A DNA stretch of 64,000 nt from Corythoichthys intestinalis (lineage: Eukaryota; Chordata; Actinopteri; Syngnathiformes; Syngnathidae), in contig NC_080406.1 of NCBI RefSeq assembly GCF_030265065.1, positions 751,501 to 815,500 on the forward strand, written 5' to 3'. Under the pieces are notes generated by a model, which was not told the DNA's origin, searched no databases, and was given only the letters and a program-made list of their open reading frames with translations. The translations under genes were made by a program, and so were the position numbers. Of the stretch, positions 12,350 to 23,615 are shown in pieces; within the stretch, counting starts at the first letter, position 1; each line of letters starts with the position of its first letter.

Positions 12350-13990
12350 CAAGGGCGTAGATTTGGTCTCAATATTGGTAGGGACCACGGGTTCATTTGT
12401 GCCGGATCCTGCCGGAACAAGATCCAGCCCCTCCTTGTGTTCCGGGACTTATTCGGGCAGATCCGGCACCTTTCGTGTATTGAAATTGATAATAATTTAA
12501 AAACATTATTAAAAAATGTACGAAATAAACCAATAATATTCGTAAATTCGTTTACAGAAAAAATCCCAAGAATTTGCATGTTGTTCATAAAAATTTAACA
12601 TATTGAAAAAGTTGAAGATTTGTTGATGGACCAACAAATCACGCTAAAAACAATTTTGTAATGTAAATTTGCGGCATCTGGGGAGCAAGCCAGGATCAAA
12701 CGGTATTTCAGCATGCCTTTACTGTCTTGCATTTACTGTGTTTTTTCAAAAAGAAGGAAGATGGTTCAAAACAAGTCAGAAAAGCAACATGAGGGCAGCT
12801 GCAGCAATCATGCTAACGGGCAGGACTGGTTGCAGCAGGAGGCTAGCGCCATAGCAGCTAGCCAGGTTCACGGACCGCCAGCCGAGCCAGGGCAGGAGGC
12901 CAGAGAAGCCGGGGGGGATGAAACTCGCAAAAGAATGGGTTTGCGTTATTTATTGGAAGCTCTGATATATATTTTTTAAATATTTTACAAGTTAGACGTA
13001 TTGAGAAACTAATTGCTGACTGTGCACTGTAAGTCGCACCTGTGGTTATATGGGCAATTGTATAGCCTAAATAATTGTAAATTGTTGTCGTAACATTTAT
13101 ACCATGGATATTCTCTGAAATTGAAGCTTGTAAGTCCCACAGCATGGCAAGCGGGCATTTGCGTGTTGTTTTCAGCACCATTTTCTGCGTATGTTCCGGG
13201 ACCTGTGCCTGTTTCGTCGTCCCTGCGCTGTTATATGTACTTTGCGTTCCGGCACCTTATGATTTACAAATTAAGCACTGGTAAGGACGATATAACAGCA
13301 TAACCTACTTGTAGACTTTTTGCTGGGGACGGGACATTAATAAGACCAAACAGATAGGGCTACATTTCTCACCAATATGAATCTAATTAATTGATTGGCC
13401 AAATGCTTAATGCAAAATAAATCTGTACGGACGTGTCTGGATTTTATTAGCAAATTTAAATTGCAATATTTGAACACAAATTATAATAACATACACAAGA
13501 AATACACATTTGTTAAGCATCTCTTAACTATCAGGAATGCCAAAAAAATGCGTTAAGACCATTGAAAATTGTCTGTCTAAATACATTAAACATCACAACA
13601 AACTTTTTAGTCAGGGAATAACAAAAATAAATAAAATTGGCACCTTCCTTCAGGTAAAACACTACTGCTTTTGTCCACAAGCACAGCCAAGCTACCTAGG
13701 GCTGCTTTAAGACAACATAAATGAAATAAAAAAGAAAATTGCAGAGGAGTGTTCACTACATTTCTTCCAGTTTAATTAATGTTCACAGTAGAAAACATGC
13801 AGGTCGATATTTCTCTCAAAGCAGCTTCCTCCTGGAGTTCATGAAAATCACACAGATTAATGTTATGCTAACTCTGATGCAGGTTGGACTTTCAGTAGCA
13901 AAATTAGTGGTGTGTTCACAACCTACACAACATTTCCATTTTTACCTTTCTTACATTGGCTGCTGCTGGCGGGAAAAAAACTATCCTTAC
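12350..13990. mobile_element. hAT-like element 'CAAGGGCGTAG', right-truncated, interrupted
   Basis: The left terminus CAAGGGCGTAGATTTGGTCT matches the element that is complete at 20234-23607, and body sequences match as well (TTTTTGCTGGGGACGGGACA, TGTCTGGATTTTATTAGCAA). It is interrupted by another hAT at 12386-13280. The right half stops near 13990, next to a Tc1 copy, and no right terminus is seen. The element is non-coding. Confidence 0.65.
12386..13280. mobile_element. hAT-type element inserted in the CAAGGGCGTAG element
   Basis: The ends are CACGGGTTCATTTGTGCCGG on the left and, inverted, CAGTGCTTAATTTGTAAATC on the right. Flanking 8-bp duplications GTAGGGAC (12378-12385) and GTAAGGAC (13281-13288) differ at one base. 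The interrupted host sequence (TTGGTAGGGACGATATAACC) is seen uninterrupted at about 20253, which proves the insertion. No transposase is recognised inside. Confidence 0.8.
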
Positions 13991-14011
13991 AACATATGAA
14001 AAGACAATTTA

Positions 14012-14625
14012 CAGTGGTATGAAAAAGTATCAACCTTTTGGAATTGGTGACATTTCTGCATAAAATCACCACCAAATGTGATCAGATTTTTGTCTAAATC
14101 ACACAGATGAAAAAACAATGCTTTAACTAAAACCACCCAAACATTTATAGGTTTTCATATTTTAATGAGGATAGCATGCAAACAATGACAGAAGGGGGAA
14201 AAATAAGTAAGTGAATCCTCTGCCGATGGGGACTTAAAGAGCAATTGAAAGCAATTTTTACCAAACATTTTAAGTCAGGTGTGTGTCCAATCACCGATGA
14301 GTGGTTTAAAGCTCACTTGCCCACTATGAAACACACACCTGGTAAGAAATGTCTTGATGAGAAGCATTGTCTGATGTGCATCATGGCTCGGTCAAAAGAG
14401 CTGTCTGAAGACCTGCGATCTAGGATTGTTGATTTGAATAAAGCTGGGAAAGGATACAAAACCATCTCTAAAAGTCTGGATGTTCATCAATCGACAGTCG
14501 TCTACAAATGGAGAGAGTTTGGCACTGTTGCTTCTCTCCCAAGGAGTGGTGGTCCACCAAAGATGACGCCAAGAGTTCCGTGCAGAATACTCAGCGAGGT
14601 AAATAACAACCCTAGAATGTCTGCT
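14012..14625 (+). pseudogene. Tc1/mariner transposase fragment with left terminus (family 'CAGTGGTATGAAAAAGTATC')
   Basis: The left terminus CAGTGGTATGAAAAAGTATC is present at 14013. A transposase N-terminus begins at 14384 (MARSKELSEDLRSRIVDLNK) with the HTH region ISKSLDVHQSTV and KWREFGTVASLPRSG. The element stops near 14625, before the catalytic DDE part, and joins another repeat. It is dead. Relatives are at 40802, 41185, 43573 and 62932. Confidence 0.75.
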
Positions 14626-14636
14626 ATATTAATATA

Positions 14637-15629
14637 TATGGCGGAAAACACTCAGGTGACTTGAAGTACTGCTCTGAGACCACCAATTTGGCCAAATTTC
14701 AAAATTGTCCAATATGCACTTGTGATACATCATTCCAAAGCTTAAAATCTCAATTTTCTGGGGGAAGAAAAATTTTGGACAGGAGGGCATTGAAAAAAAA
14801 TGTTTTTTTTTTTAAACAGCAAAACCCTATCTGGAGGTGAGAGCACGCGAAAGCAGAATTACGGATGCCATGACTTTAACGAGATATTATCGCGTACTTA
14901 CCTCGTTTCGATCCAAAAACTCCATGTCGCATGTATCACTGAGTGTCAAGACACAGCTGTGACTAGCTGCATTTTATGGGGATTTTATGGGTGAAACATG
15001 GTAATATAACAAGGGTCGTGATGCAGAAATCGCAGACATCAAGGAGTGGTCAAGATTTTCTTTTTCATATATTTACCCTTTTAAACGTTTGTTTTTCAAT
15101 TTTTCTTTGTTTGGATTGATTATTTATCATCTAACATGTCGGGGGAAATGCGACAGTAACAAAAAAATACAATTTAGTGATAGTTATGAGATAGATATCC
15201 GTGACTTTTTTATAGACGCCATTTTTTTCATTTTGACGTAATTTGTTTAAAACTTTAAAATATGCGAGTGAATCATTTTTTAAAGTCGTTTTTTTTTTTT
15301 TTAAACAAAATATTAGATGTCAATTAATGATTATAAGCTAAAAATGACAGACATTTTGAATAAGAAATATAATTACTTACCTTGTTTTCATGGCTAGGTT
15401 GAAACAAAAATGGTTGCGCAACGTCTGTAAACGGGGGTTTCCAGGGTAAAACGGGCAAATTAAAAATAGTTCGGGAGCTTAATGAGCCATGAATCTGCTA
15501 TGGCAGCATCTAGACATATTGTTCGATCAAACACAACAGATGTTTTGGCTTAAAATACAGCAGTTTCTTTTAAAGAGGAGTGCAAGAGCAGAAACTGCTT
15601 TTTCAGTCTTGTCTGTGTTTTCCGCCATA
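14637..15629. mobile_element. non-autonomous DNA element with TATGGCGGAAAACAC inverted ends
   Basis: A 15-bp inverted repeat, TATGGCGGAAAACAC at 14637 and GTGTTTTCCGCCATA at 15615-15629, bounds about 1 kb of AT-rich non-coding DNA. I recognise the left text (GTGACTTGAAGTACTGCTCT) as a common fish repeat type but cannot name the superfamily. The target duplication is unclear because both flanks are TA-rich. Confidence 0.6.
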
Positions 15630-15830
15630 AAGATATATATGTATATATACACAGTACCATCCAAAAGTTTGGGGTCCAAGTGACCCCAAACTTTTGAACC
15701 GTAGTGTACATAATGAAAAATCTCATATGATATACTACAGTTCAAAAGTTTGGGGTCACTTAGACCCCAAAATGTATTTTAAGCCAAAAGAACTGTTGTG
15801 TATGATAGAACAATATGTCTGGATGCTGCC
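15497..15830. repeat. compound palindrome
   Basis: The arms at 15503-15561 (GCAGCATCTAGACATATTGT ...) and 15772-15829 (inverted, ACAATATGTCTGGATGCTGC) are reverse complements with few mismatches. Nested between them are smaller hairpins at 15659-15702 (CAAAAGTTTGGGGTCCAAGT) and 15732-15774. The left arm lies inside the TATGGCGG element and the right arm outside it, so this junction was rearranged. Confidence 0.65.
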
Positions 15831-16105
15831 ACAATTGTACCTCATATGGGAAAATCGGGTTATTTGTTTACATTTTTTTCTGGACTTGATTAATGGACTG
15901 GGCTTTTGCGACATATATGTATAGGTAACATGTAGGGTTATATGGTGGGATTTTATATGTGTTAAATAAGAATATATGTTTAAATGTACTGGAACTGACA
16001 TGTTAGAACTTAAGGACAAGAGGTGGGAGTAAATAAGTTTGACTTCTTCTCACGCCATTTCGAATACTCATATTTTGTTCTTCTTTTATTCAATTGTTGT
16101 CAGTG
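15831..16105. other. short unassigned AT-rich segment
   Basis: I see no gene or recognisable repeat here. Confidence 0.3.
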
Positions 16106-16113
16106 ATTATTGG

Positions 16114-17256
16114 CATAAGTGAATTTTAAGGGGGGGGGCAAACCCCCCCTTGTGGCCGAAAAGTGTCATTGCATGTAATTGACTTTGCTGTATATATAAA
16201 AGTTGTAAAGCAAAACTGCAACAAAAATAAGTGAAATGAACAAAAAAATATACTTATATAATGGGTCAAAATTATTTCTCAAACAGATCATGTGACTAGC
16301 AACTTAGACGGTCATTTGCTTTGCATATAATTTTAAAAAAATAGGGGTTAGGGAATTTTATTTTTCAAATGATTTTTTTTTTTTTGGATTGAATTTTTTT
16401 TTTTTTTTTTTTTTTTGATTGATTGAATCAACTTTTTGGGGATTAAATTATTTAGACAAAAATGTCCCACCCATAATATGGCCCAAACACAAAAAGGATT
16501 GCTTCAATCACAGGAAACTTTTTCAATGAAAAATTAAGTGTTAAAATGCAAATTTTTCCATCTCAAATATTTTTTCGCATTCAAAAACTTTTTGATTGAA
16601 AATTTTCTTTTGTTGATTGAAGTGATTTTTCTTCTTGAAAATATATATTTTTTTGAAGCATTTTATTTTTTTGATTGAATAATAAAGACAAAAATGTCCT
16701 AGCCAAAATGTGGCTCAAACACAAATCAACATTGCTTCAATCAAAAAAAAAAAAACTTGACAGCAATTAGAAAAAGAAAAAAAAAATCAATTAAAGAAAA
16801 AGAGCTTTCACTTGCAGTTTTTGGAGTTTCAAATTCATTTTTGCATTCAAACACTTTTTTTTTTATTAAGGCGACTTTTTTGGGGGTCAAAAATATATAT
16901 TTTGATTGAAGCAACTTTTTTTTAAATGAAGCAACTTTTTTTTGATTGAATAATAACGACACAAATCTACAGTGCCTCCATATGGCTCCGCCCAGAGGAT
17001 ACAAATTTTGACTGGGGTAACTACATTGGCACGACACCGGCGGGCGTACCATATGCAATGGATGACGATCTTGGCAAAAAGTATTGCCTAAGCAGCCTGA
17101 TTTAGAATTCCCCTCAAGAACGATGGGGGAAAAAAACACTCATTGTCAACTTATTATTATAAATATTCTTGCAAGTTAATTTAATTGCTGACACTGCATT
17201 TCGGGGTCATCAACATGTTGTGCCCCCCCTGCCCCAAAAGTCAAACTCTGCCTATG
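16114..17256. mobile_element. hAT-like non-autonomous element (CATAGGCAGAGTTTGAC ends)
   Basis: Perfect 8-bp duplications ATTATTGG at 16106-16113 and 17257-17264 flank ends CATAAGTGAATTTTAAGGGG and, inverted, CATAGGCAGAGTTTGACTTT. The interior is non-coding and contains a G run followed by a C run (16131-16150) and AT-rich degenerate copies of a TTTTTTTGATTGAAGCAACT-like unit. Confidence 0.8.
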
Positions 17257-17264
17257 ATTATTGG

Positions 17265-18761
17265 TAAGTATGCACTGAATATTCGAAATAAACATGCTCA
17301 ATCAATCAAACTTTTCCCCCAACCAATATGGCCGCCTGAAGCCATTTTGGCAGGGAAAATGCCATCATTTGAAATGAGACGTATAGGCGTGCAATCCTTT
17401 TGAAGTAGGAGGGTTGGCAGCGAATGAGCGGTCAGACCAAACTTTTGTGGCATTTCTATGGTCACTTGCACGTTCTTGTCGTTGGCCCAAAGGTGACGGC
17501 TTTGGCCTCGTTGCATGCTGGGAAACGTCAAGCAAAAGAGACGACGGTGAATTTCCGTTCCACTTGCCCAACATTGACCTGCTGGGACCACAATGAGTGA
17601 GTGTGTGTTGAACAGAAGTAAGACTTGTTGCGGGGTGCCCCAACCCCACCCCTTGCCTGAGGATGGATTGACTCCGGTCCTTTCCTGTCACCGTGACGAC
17701 AGGAAAAGATGCGACAGTCGGGTCTTTTAGCGTGCAGGTGCACGCGTGCTATTGGACAAAATAGACCGAACCCCCCCATCACGATAAAGCCCCCAGTCTT
17801 CAGCCAGGAGCGTGGAAGCCGGGCAGCGGATGTGGCGGCACCCGTCCCGCTCGTGAGGGACACGGCCTTCTTTATCTGGACGGCAGGTGCCCCTTTTTCT
17901 CATCCGCCGGATCCGACGTTGGCGCCCGGCCCGCTCGGCGTTCATTGTCCCCCCGCAGGTGGCCGCCCTTCTCGTCGGCCGTTCCTTCTCCCGCAGACTT
18001 CCTTCCTTCTGTCACAACAAACAAGTCGCCTTCTGTTACCGGTCGGAGCCTTCGGTCCTCACGGCTCGGAGGAGGGTGTCAATGCGTCTTTTGACTTGTC
18101 GAGGAGTCGTGAATGCAACAAGTGAGACTGCCAGAGCGTGTAAATCTTCACCTGAGCTTGCAGCGTGTATCTGTGTTGCGTTTTGTAGTTGGAAACTACA
18201 ACAAGCCACTACCGTATCTGTTTTGTGAGGTATGCGAGATGGTTTGATTTGCCGAAAGCTTTGCCCGTCAGTCTGTGGAATGAAGAGAACCTGGCGGCAG
18301 AGCGGGTTGAGGTTTGGGAGAGCCTTAAATGCCGGCAGAATGTTATTTATGTCAAAGATGATGAGATATTCGGGTGTACAGGTGTCAAGAGTTACTCTGG
18401 CGGTTTATTTGGATTGTGTGGATAATTTGGGAGTATGGGGTGGGAGGGGGGCTTCTCAACGACAACACAAGGACTACTCAGCATACTGCTAGCAAGTCGT
18501 TCAACCTCCCCTCACGAGCACAAGATGAGAGGTCTTCAGGGAGGAGCTGCTCCCAGGAGGGGGCCAGTGGTGGGGGCTGTTCATTAAGATCACTTTCCAG
18601 CGTGAGGTGCGTCACTTTCAGAGCATTCCGTGCAGAGTGAGAAGGTACCCCCCAAACCCACCCCGACCGGCGACACGAGGTGGACATGAAGATTTGGAAC
18701 TATCTTCTCGCCATTCCATAAAGAAACTTTTGCCGTTTACTCGGCGAGGCTCCAAATAAAG
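17265..18761. promoter_or_regulatory. olig1 upstream region
   Basis: About 1.5 kb of mainly non-repetitive sequence precedes olig1. A fold-back fragment is at 17380-17431 (GGAGGGTTGGCAGCGAATGA). I find no convincing TATA box close to the ATG; CCATAAAGAAA at ~18716 is a weak candidate. Overlapping open frames at 17700-18240 have no recognisable domain and I do not call them genes. Confidence 0.35.
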
Positions 18762-19400
18762 ATGAACGTTTTCCGAACCCCTCAGGAAGCCTACCGTGGA
18801 CCCGACTCGGCGCGGGAGCCGACGTCCCGCCCCGTCGCGTCGGCCCCTCGCCTCCACCCGCCGGGGGGAGCCAGGGGGGGCTCGTCCAGGGCGGCGCGGG
18901 AACTGAGCGCCGAAGAGCAGCAGGAGCTGAGGAGGAAGATCAACAGCCGTGAGAGGAAGAGGATGCAAGACCTCAACGTGGCCATGGACGCCCTCAGGGA
19001 GGTGATGGTCCCCTACGCCTCGTCCGCCCCTTCCTCTGCGCCATCGCACGTGCCCCCCGGCCGCCGGCTCTCCAAGATCTCCACGCTGGTGTTGGCGCGA
19101 AACTACATCCTGCTGCTGGGCTCGTCCCTGCAGGAAATGCGCCGGCTGCTGGGCGAGCTGGGCGCGGGGCCCGGCCCCCGCCTGCTGTTGACAGGGGGCT
19201 GGCCCCTGGTCTCGGGCCCCGGTCAGCTCCTCCTGCCGGCCGCCCCCTTCAAGTGTCCCCCGCCGTCCGTCGCCGAGGCCCCGCTGGACGCCGCGCGCTG
19301 GGGCCCGGGGCCGCCCGCGGGGTTGCCCCTGTGCCCCTGCGGCGTGTGCGGACTGCCCGGGTTGAGCCACCCGGCTCCGCCTCCCAGATTCCCAAAGTGA
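18762..19400 (+). CDS. olig1: Oligodendrocyte transcription factor 1 (Olig1), bHLH
   Basis: This is a single-exon 212-residue nuclear bHLH factor of the OLIG group, known to act in oligodendrocyte maturation. The basic region and helix 1 ([20 protein letters not shown]) are at about residues 58-77. Helix 2 ([20 protein letters not shown]) is at about 101-120, followed by [22 protein letters not shown] and LLLGSSLQE are Olig1-specific choices (Olig2/3 have RMHDLN, DGLREV and LMLxSSLEE). The loop holds about six more residues than in Olig2. The tail is rich in Gly and Pro with a [11 protein letters not shown] motif, like the CTCAVC of human OLIG1. The protein is shorter than human OLIG1 at the N-terminus. 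The start [10 protein letters not shown] is the first in-frame ATG. It lies in tandem with olig2 as in other vertebrates. Confidence 0.93.
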   Translation: MNVFRTPQEAYRGPDSAREPTSRPVASAPRLHPPGGARGGSSRAARELSAEEQQELRRKINSRERKRMQDLNVAMDALREVMVPYASSAPSSAPSHVPPGRRLSKISTLVLARNYILLLGSSLQEMRRLLGELGAGPGPRLLLTGGWPLVSGPGQLLLPAAPFKCPPPSVAEAPLDAARWGPGPPAGLPLCPCGVCGLPGLSHPAPPPRFPK

Positions 19401-19691
19401 CGACGATGATGACGAGGAACCATCGTTAACAAAACGGCTGAATTGCTGAGCGTTGAGATGGAATGAATTAGCTTGCTAGTAATGCTAACAAAGACGCTAA
19501 GTGTGGAGGTGAAATTTTTGGACATTCTAACAAACAAACGGAGTGGGTGAACCTCCCAGATTGGTAAAGTGACACCCGGACGACGAAGATTACCTTGAAA
19601 ATGATGCGTTGCCGTGAAATGATTAGCTTGTTAGCAACGCTAACACAGACTTCAGAGATGAAACCTTTGGATGAGCTGACAAACAAACGGT
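19378..19691 (+). repeat. tandem duplication of the olig1 3' end
   Basis: The last codons and start of the 3'UTR of olig1 (CCTCCCAGATTCCCAAAGTG, from 19380) recur in diverged form at 19552 (CCTCCCAGATTGGTAAAGTG). The following text also repeats: GATTAGCTTG/GAATTAGCTTG, a TAACAAAGACGCTAAG versus TAACACAGACTTCAGAG segment, and CAAACAAACGG near 19531 and 19681. The unit is about 165-170 bp and the copies have diverged, so the duplication is not recent. The second copy keeps an in-frame PPRLVK-stop reading but lies beyond the real stop. Confidence 0.7.
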
Positions 19692-20095
19692 TTGTCGAAC
19701 CCTGTGGCCCCGCCCCTGGCGTGAAAAGATCAAAGTCTTGTCACGACTCCAGAAGATGCCCCGAACGTGAGCACTTTGTGCGGATTAAGCGCGTGAAAAG
19801 AGCGGGCGGACAAAGCCGTCGGGCTGACGGCTGGACGCAATTAAGTCAGATTACAGCGTATGAGGACGAGGGGGCGAGGCTTCATCAAAGTTGCACGCTC
19901 CATCTCGCTTATTTGCATAAAGCTGCCGGATTAGCTACCTTGCTATATTGTCTACCTTTTTGGGCAAGTCCCACCCCATTTAAGAGGGTGCCGCTTTTGT
20001 CGGGGCGGAGGGATTTACAACTCATCTGATTTGTCTTGGTTCACTTTCAGCATTCAACTGTAATTGCTTTTGTATTTTGGAAATAAAATTTGAAA
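19401..20095 (+). other. probable olig1 3'UTR
   Basis: The stop is at 19398-19400. AATAAA occurs at about 20081-20086 (GGAAATAAAATTTG), giving a 3'UTR of about 690 bp that includes the duplication above. An octamer-like ATTTGCATAAAG lies near 19911. An open frame through 19595-20029 has no recognisable domain. Confidence 0.45.
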
Positions 20096-21338
20096 AAAAG
20101 CAACCAAAATATTCTCTTTCCGCGACTACGGCAGGCGAAAATGATCATTTTAAACATGGAAAATGATCATGTTCCAATGTGAAAATTCCCCACATGAAAA
20201 CACTGATGTGCAACCATAAAAATGATCACATTACAAGGTTTGGTCTCAACATTGGTAGGGACGATATAACCTGCAGGTACACTTTTTGCTGAGGACGGGA
20301 CGTTAATAAAACCAAACAGATTGGGTGAAAGAGGGTCAGAGCTACATTTCTCACCAATATGAAACTAATTCATTGATAGGCCAAATGGTCAATGCAAAAT
20401 AAATCTGTATTGAATTATACTAACTGTCATGTATACTGGTTCAGATGATACAGTGTATCACAAAAGTGAGTACACCCCTCGCATTTCTGCAGATAAGTAT
20501 ATCTTTTCATGGGCCAACACTGACAAAATGACACTTTGACACAATGACAAGTAGTATGTGTGCAGCTTATATAATAATTTATTTCTCCATCAAAATAACA
20601 CAAAATATAGCCATTGATGTCTAATCCCCTGAAAACAAAAGTGTGTACACCCCTTTGAAAAAACGTACATCCCTAAATGTCCAAATTGAGTACTGCTTGT
20701 CATTTTCCTTCCAAAATCTCATGTGACTCGTTACAGGAGTGCTGTCAGCATTGCTGCAGAGATTGAAGAGGTGGGGGGGTCAGCCTGTTAGCCGCATTCT
20801 ACATCAAATTGGTGTGCATGGCTGTCACCCCAGGAGGAAGCCTCTTCTGAAGACGTTACACAAGAAAGCCTGCAAACAGTTTGCTGAAGACATGTCAACA
20901 GAGCACGTGGATTACCGGAACCATGTCCTAAGGTCTGATGAGACGGGCAGCCTTTCTTGTGTACCGTCTTCAGAAGAGGCTTCCTCATGGGGTAACAGCC
21001 ATGCACACCAGTTTGATGTAAAGTGCGGCATATGGTTTGAGCACTAACAGGCTGACCCCACACCTCTTCAATCTCTGCAGCAATGCTGACAGCACTCTGT
21101 AACGGGTCACATGACATTTTGGAGTGAAAATGACAAGCAGTACTCAATTTGGACATTTAGGGATGTACGTTTTTTCAAAGGGGTGTACACACTTTTGTTG
21201 CCAGGGGATTAGACATCAATGGCTATATTTTGTGTTATTTTGAGGGAGAAATAAATTATTATATAAGCTGCACACAGACTACTTGTCATTGTGTCAAAGT
21301 GTCATTTTGTCAGTGTTGGCCCATGAAAAGATATACTG

Positions 21339-22541
21339 TACCGGCCCAAACATAAGACGGCCCTGATTATAAGACGACGCCCTCTTTTTCAAGACTCAAG
21401 TTTGAAAAAAGAGTTTTTGAACACCAAATTAATTTTTATACAGAAAATAATTACAGTACATCTGAAACATGATTATAACAATATATTTGAGAGGAAAAGC
21501 ATGTTACTTTGCATCATTCAAATCTTAATATCTGAACTAGGGCTGTCAAACGACTAGAATTTTTAATCGAGTTAATCACAGCTTAAAAATTAATTAATGG
21601 TAATTAATCGCAATTCAAACCATCTATTAAATATGCCATATTTTTCCCGTAAATTATTGTTGGAATGAAAAGATAAGACACAAGACGGATATATACATTC
21701 AACATACTGTACATAAGTACTGTATTTGTTTATTATAACAACAAAGATCAACAAGATGGCATTAACATTCTGTTAAAGCGATCCATGGATAGAAAGACTT
21801 GTAGTTCTTAAAAGATGAATGTTAGTACAAGTTATAGAAATTTTATATTAAAACCCCCTTCTTAATTTTTTCATTTTAATAAAGTTTTTTAAAATTTTCA
21901 ATCAAAAAATAAACTAGTTGCTCGCCATTGTTGATGTCAATAATAATTATGGTGCTTAAACCCATCAAATCAGTCACACCCAAGCGCCAGCAGAGGCCGG
22001 CAAAACACCAAAAAAAACACAAGTAACAAGTGGAAATGACACTTTTCTGTCATTTTAAACTGTTTGAGCGTGGCATGTGCATTAAATGTGTCAAATATTT
22101 TACATGATTAATTTAAAAAATTAATTAACGCCCGTTAACGCGATAATTTTGACAGCCCTAATCTGAACATTTAAATATGTAAACTAAAGTGCAATCACAT
22201 TCGTAAATGAATGACTCCTAGTTTTTGAAATGTAAATAAACCCATCTATTGTGATAAATCAACAAAATTGCAATAACTGCATTAACCATCAAAGTGAAGT
22301 CTAACAACTGTAGTTTGAAACAAATCTGAATAAGGAAAAACATTGCAATAAAATAATGCAAACTGGTTCAACTTGAGAGTAGCTGAGATCTATCATGACA
22401 GAACATTGCTTCAATGATATCTGGCGCCATCTAGTGTCGTGAATTGGTATAATGTCTAGACCGTGAATATAAGACAACCCCCACTTTTTCAGTCTTATTT
22501 CAATGCAGAAAACACCGTCTTATATTCGGGCCAATACGGTA
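21339..22541. mobile_element. DNA element with TACCGTATTGGCCCGAATATAAGACG-type ends
   Basis: The left end TACCGGCCCAAACATAAGAC and the right end GTCTTATATTCGGGCCAATA form an inverted repeat of about 30 bp. It splits the Tc1 fold-back arm and is itself split at 21538-22160 by a hAT element. Non-coding. Superfamily not determined. Confidence 0.7.
21538..22160. mobile_element. hAT-type element (TAGGGCTGTCAAA ends), innermost layer
   Basis: Perfect 8-bp duplications ATCTGAAC at 21530-21537 and 22161-22168 flank TAGGGCTGTCAAACGACTAG and, inverted at the right, ...ATTTTGACAGCCCTA. The interior has TTAATCGAGTTAATCACAGC and its near-inverse, typical of this abundant fish family. 623 bp, non-coding. 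Further copies are at 57503-58414 and 58536. Confidence 0.88.
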
Positions 22542-23615
22542 CTTAAATATACTTGTGATACTTTTGTGATACACTGTACATCATTCGACTCAAACCTTTG
22601 TTTTCAAAAACTGTTAAACATTTCAAAAACTTCTAGCTCAAATGTCTGGATTTTATTCGCAAATTGAAATTTCAATATTTGAACATAACTTGAAATATAT
22701 TAACATACACAATAAATACAAACTTGTTAATCATCTCTTAACTAACTAGGAATGCAAAACATAAACATTTATCTTAAGACCACTCAACATTGTTGGTCTA
22801 AATAAAAAAAAGAAAATAAATATAACTTAAAAAAAACTTCACCATCAGTGAATAAGAAAAAAATAAGAAGAATAAATAAAAATGAAGCCTTCCTTTAGGT
22901 AAAAACTACCATTTATGTCCAAAAGCGCAGCCAAACTCAGCAAAAAAATGAAAGCTCCTTTGGGCTGCTTTAAGACAACACAAATAAAATAAAAATGGAA
23001 ATTGGGGTAAACCTCGGTTGACAATATTTCTCATTGTTTAATGGTAACAGTAGAAAACACGCTTAGCGATTAGCAAGCTTCCTAATCAAGATTTGCAGGT
23101 TAGCAATTTCACACAGTTTAATGTTATGCAAACTCTGATGCAGGTTGTAGCAAGATTTCAGTAGCAAAATTAGTGGTGTGTTCCCCACCTTCACAACATT
23201 GACGTCCTTTTACATTAGTTACAGTTGATGCTGCTGGCTGAAAAAAAACCTTCTTATATCCCTCTTTTTTGAAGGTGGCGGAGGAGGCGGCATATTGTCG
23301 ACATGTGTTTCCGGTATGGCTGTGAGTGTGTGTGTGTGGGGGTTAAGTCATCAGACAATCAAACGTGCGTCTGAGGGAAAAATGGAGTAGCACATTTAGC
23401 AAGTGAAAAAAAGGGATACATGTAAGTCTGAACATAATGAAAATAATTCGCTTGCTAATGGAAGAAAATCGAAATTACGGACTTAATTAACTGAAGTCAT
23501 TATATAATGCAAATAAGGTTGCCTAAAAGTTGGTGAGGCCAATTTGATCATCCTGAAAAGTTGCTAGTGTTATGTCCCTACCGTCCCTGTGCAAACCTAC
23601 GCCCTTGTCACATTA

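Larger units (their letters stand above)
20458..22576. mobile_element. Tc1-derived fold-back element (inverted duplication of the 5' half)
   Basis: TA duplications flank CAGTGTATCACAAAAGTGAG on the left and CTTTTGTGATACACTG on the right. The left arm carries the start of a Tc1 transposase (SIAAEIEE, RKPLLKTLHKKACKQFAED). From about 20950 the same sequence returns in reverse complement, down to the terminal text GGCCCATGAAAAGATATACT at 21320-21340. After the insertion at 21339-22541 the right terminus follows. The result is a large snap-back palindrome with arms of roughly 400 bp and no complete transposase. Confidence 0.8.
20234..23607. mobile_element. hAT-like element 'CAAGGGCGTAG', complete ends, carrying three nested insertions
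   Basis: Perfect 8-bp duplications TCACATTA (20226-20233 and 23608-23615) flank the left end CAAGGTTTGGTCTCAACATT and the right end CAAACCTACGCCCTTG. The body matches the partial copy at 12350-13990. It is interrupted at 20458-22576 by a Tc1-derived fold-back element, which itself carries two further layers. Without insertions it would be about 1.25 kb. No transposase is seen, so it is non-autonomous. Confidence 0.82.

Noticed and set aside
17709-18228. Possible small genes upstream of olig1
   Set aside because: Overlapping frames in GC-rich DNA with no recognisable domain or splice structure.
18618-19370. 250-codon open frame on the - strand opposite olig1
   Set aside because: Antisense shadow of olig1 with Gly/Arg/Ala-rich composition and no domain.
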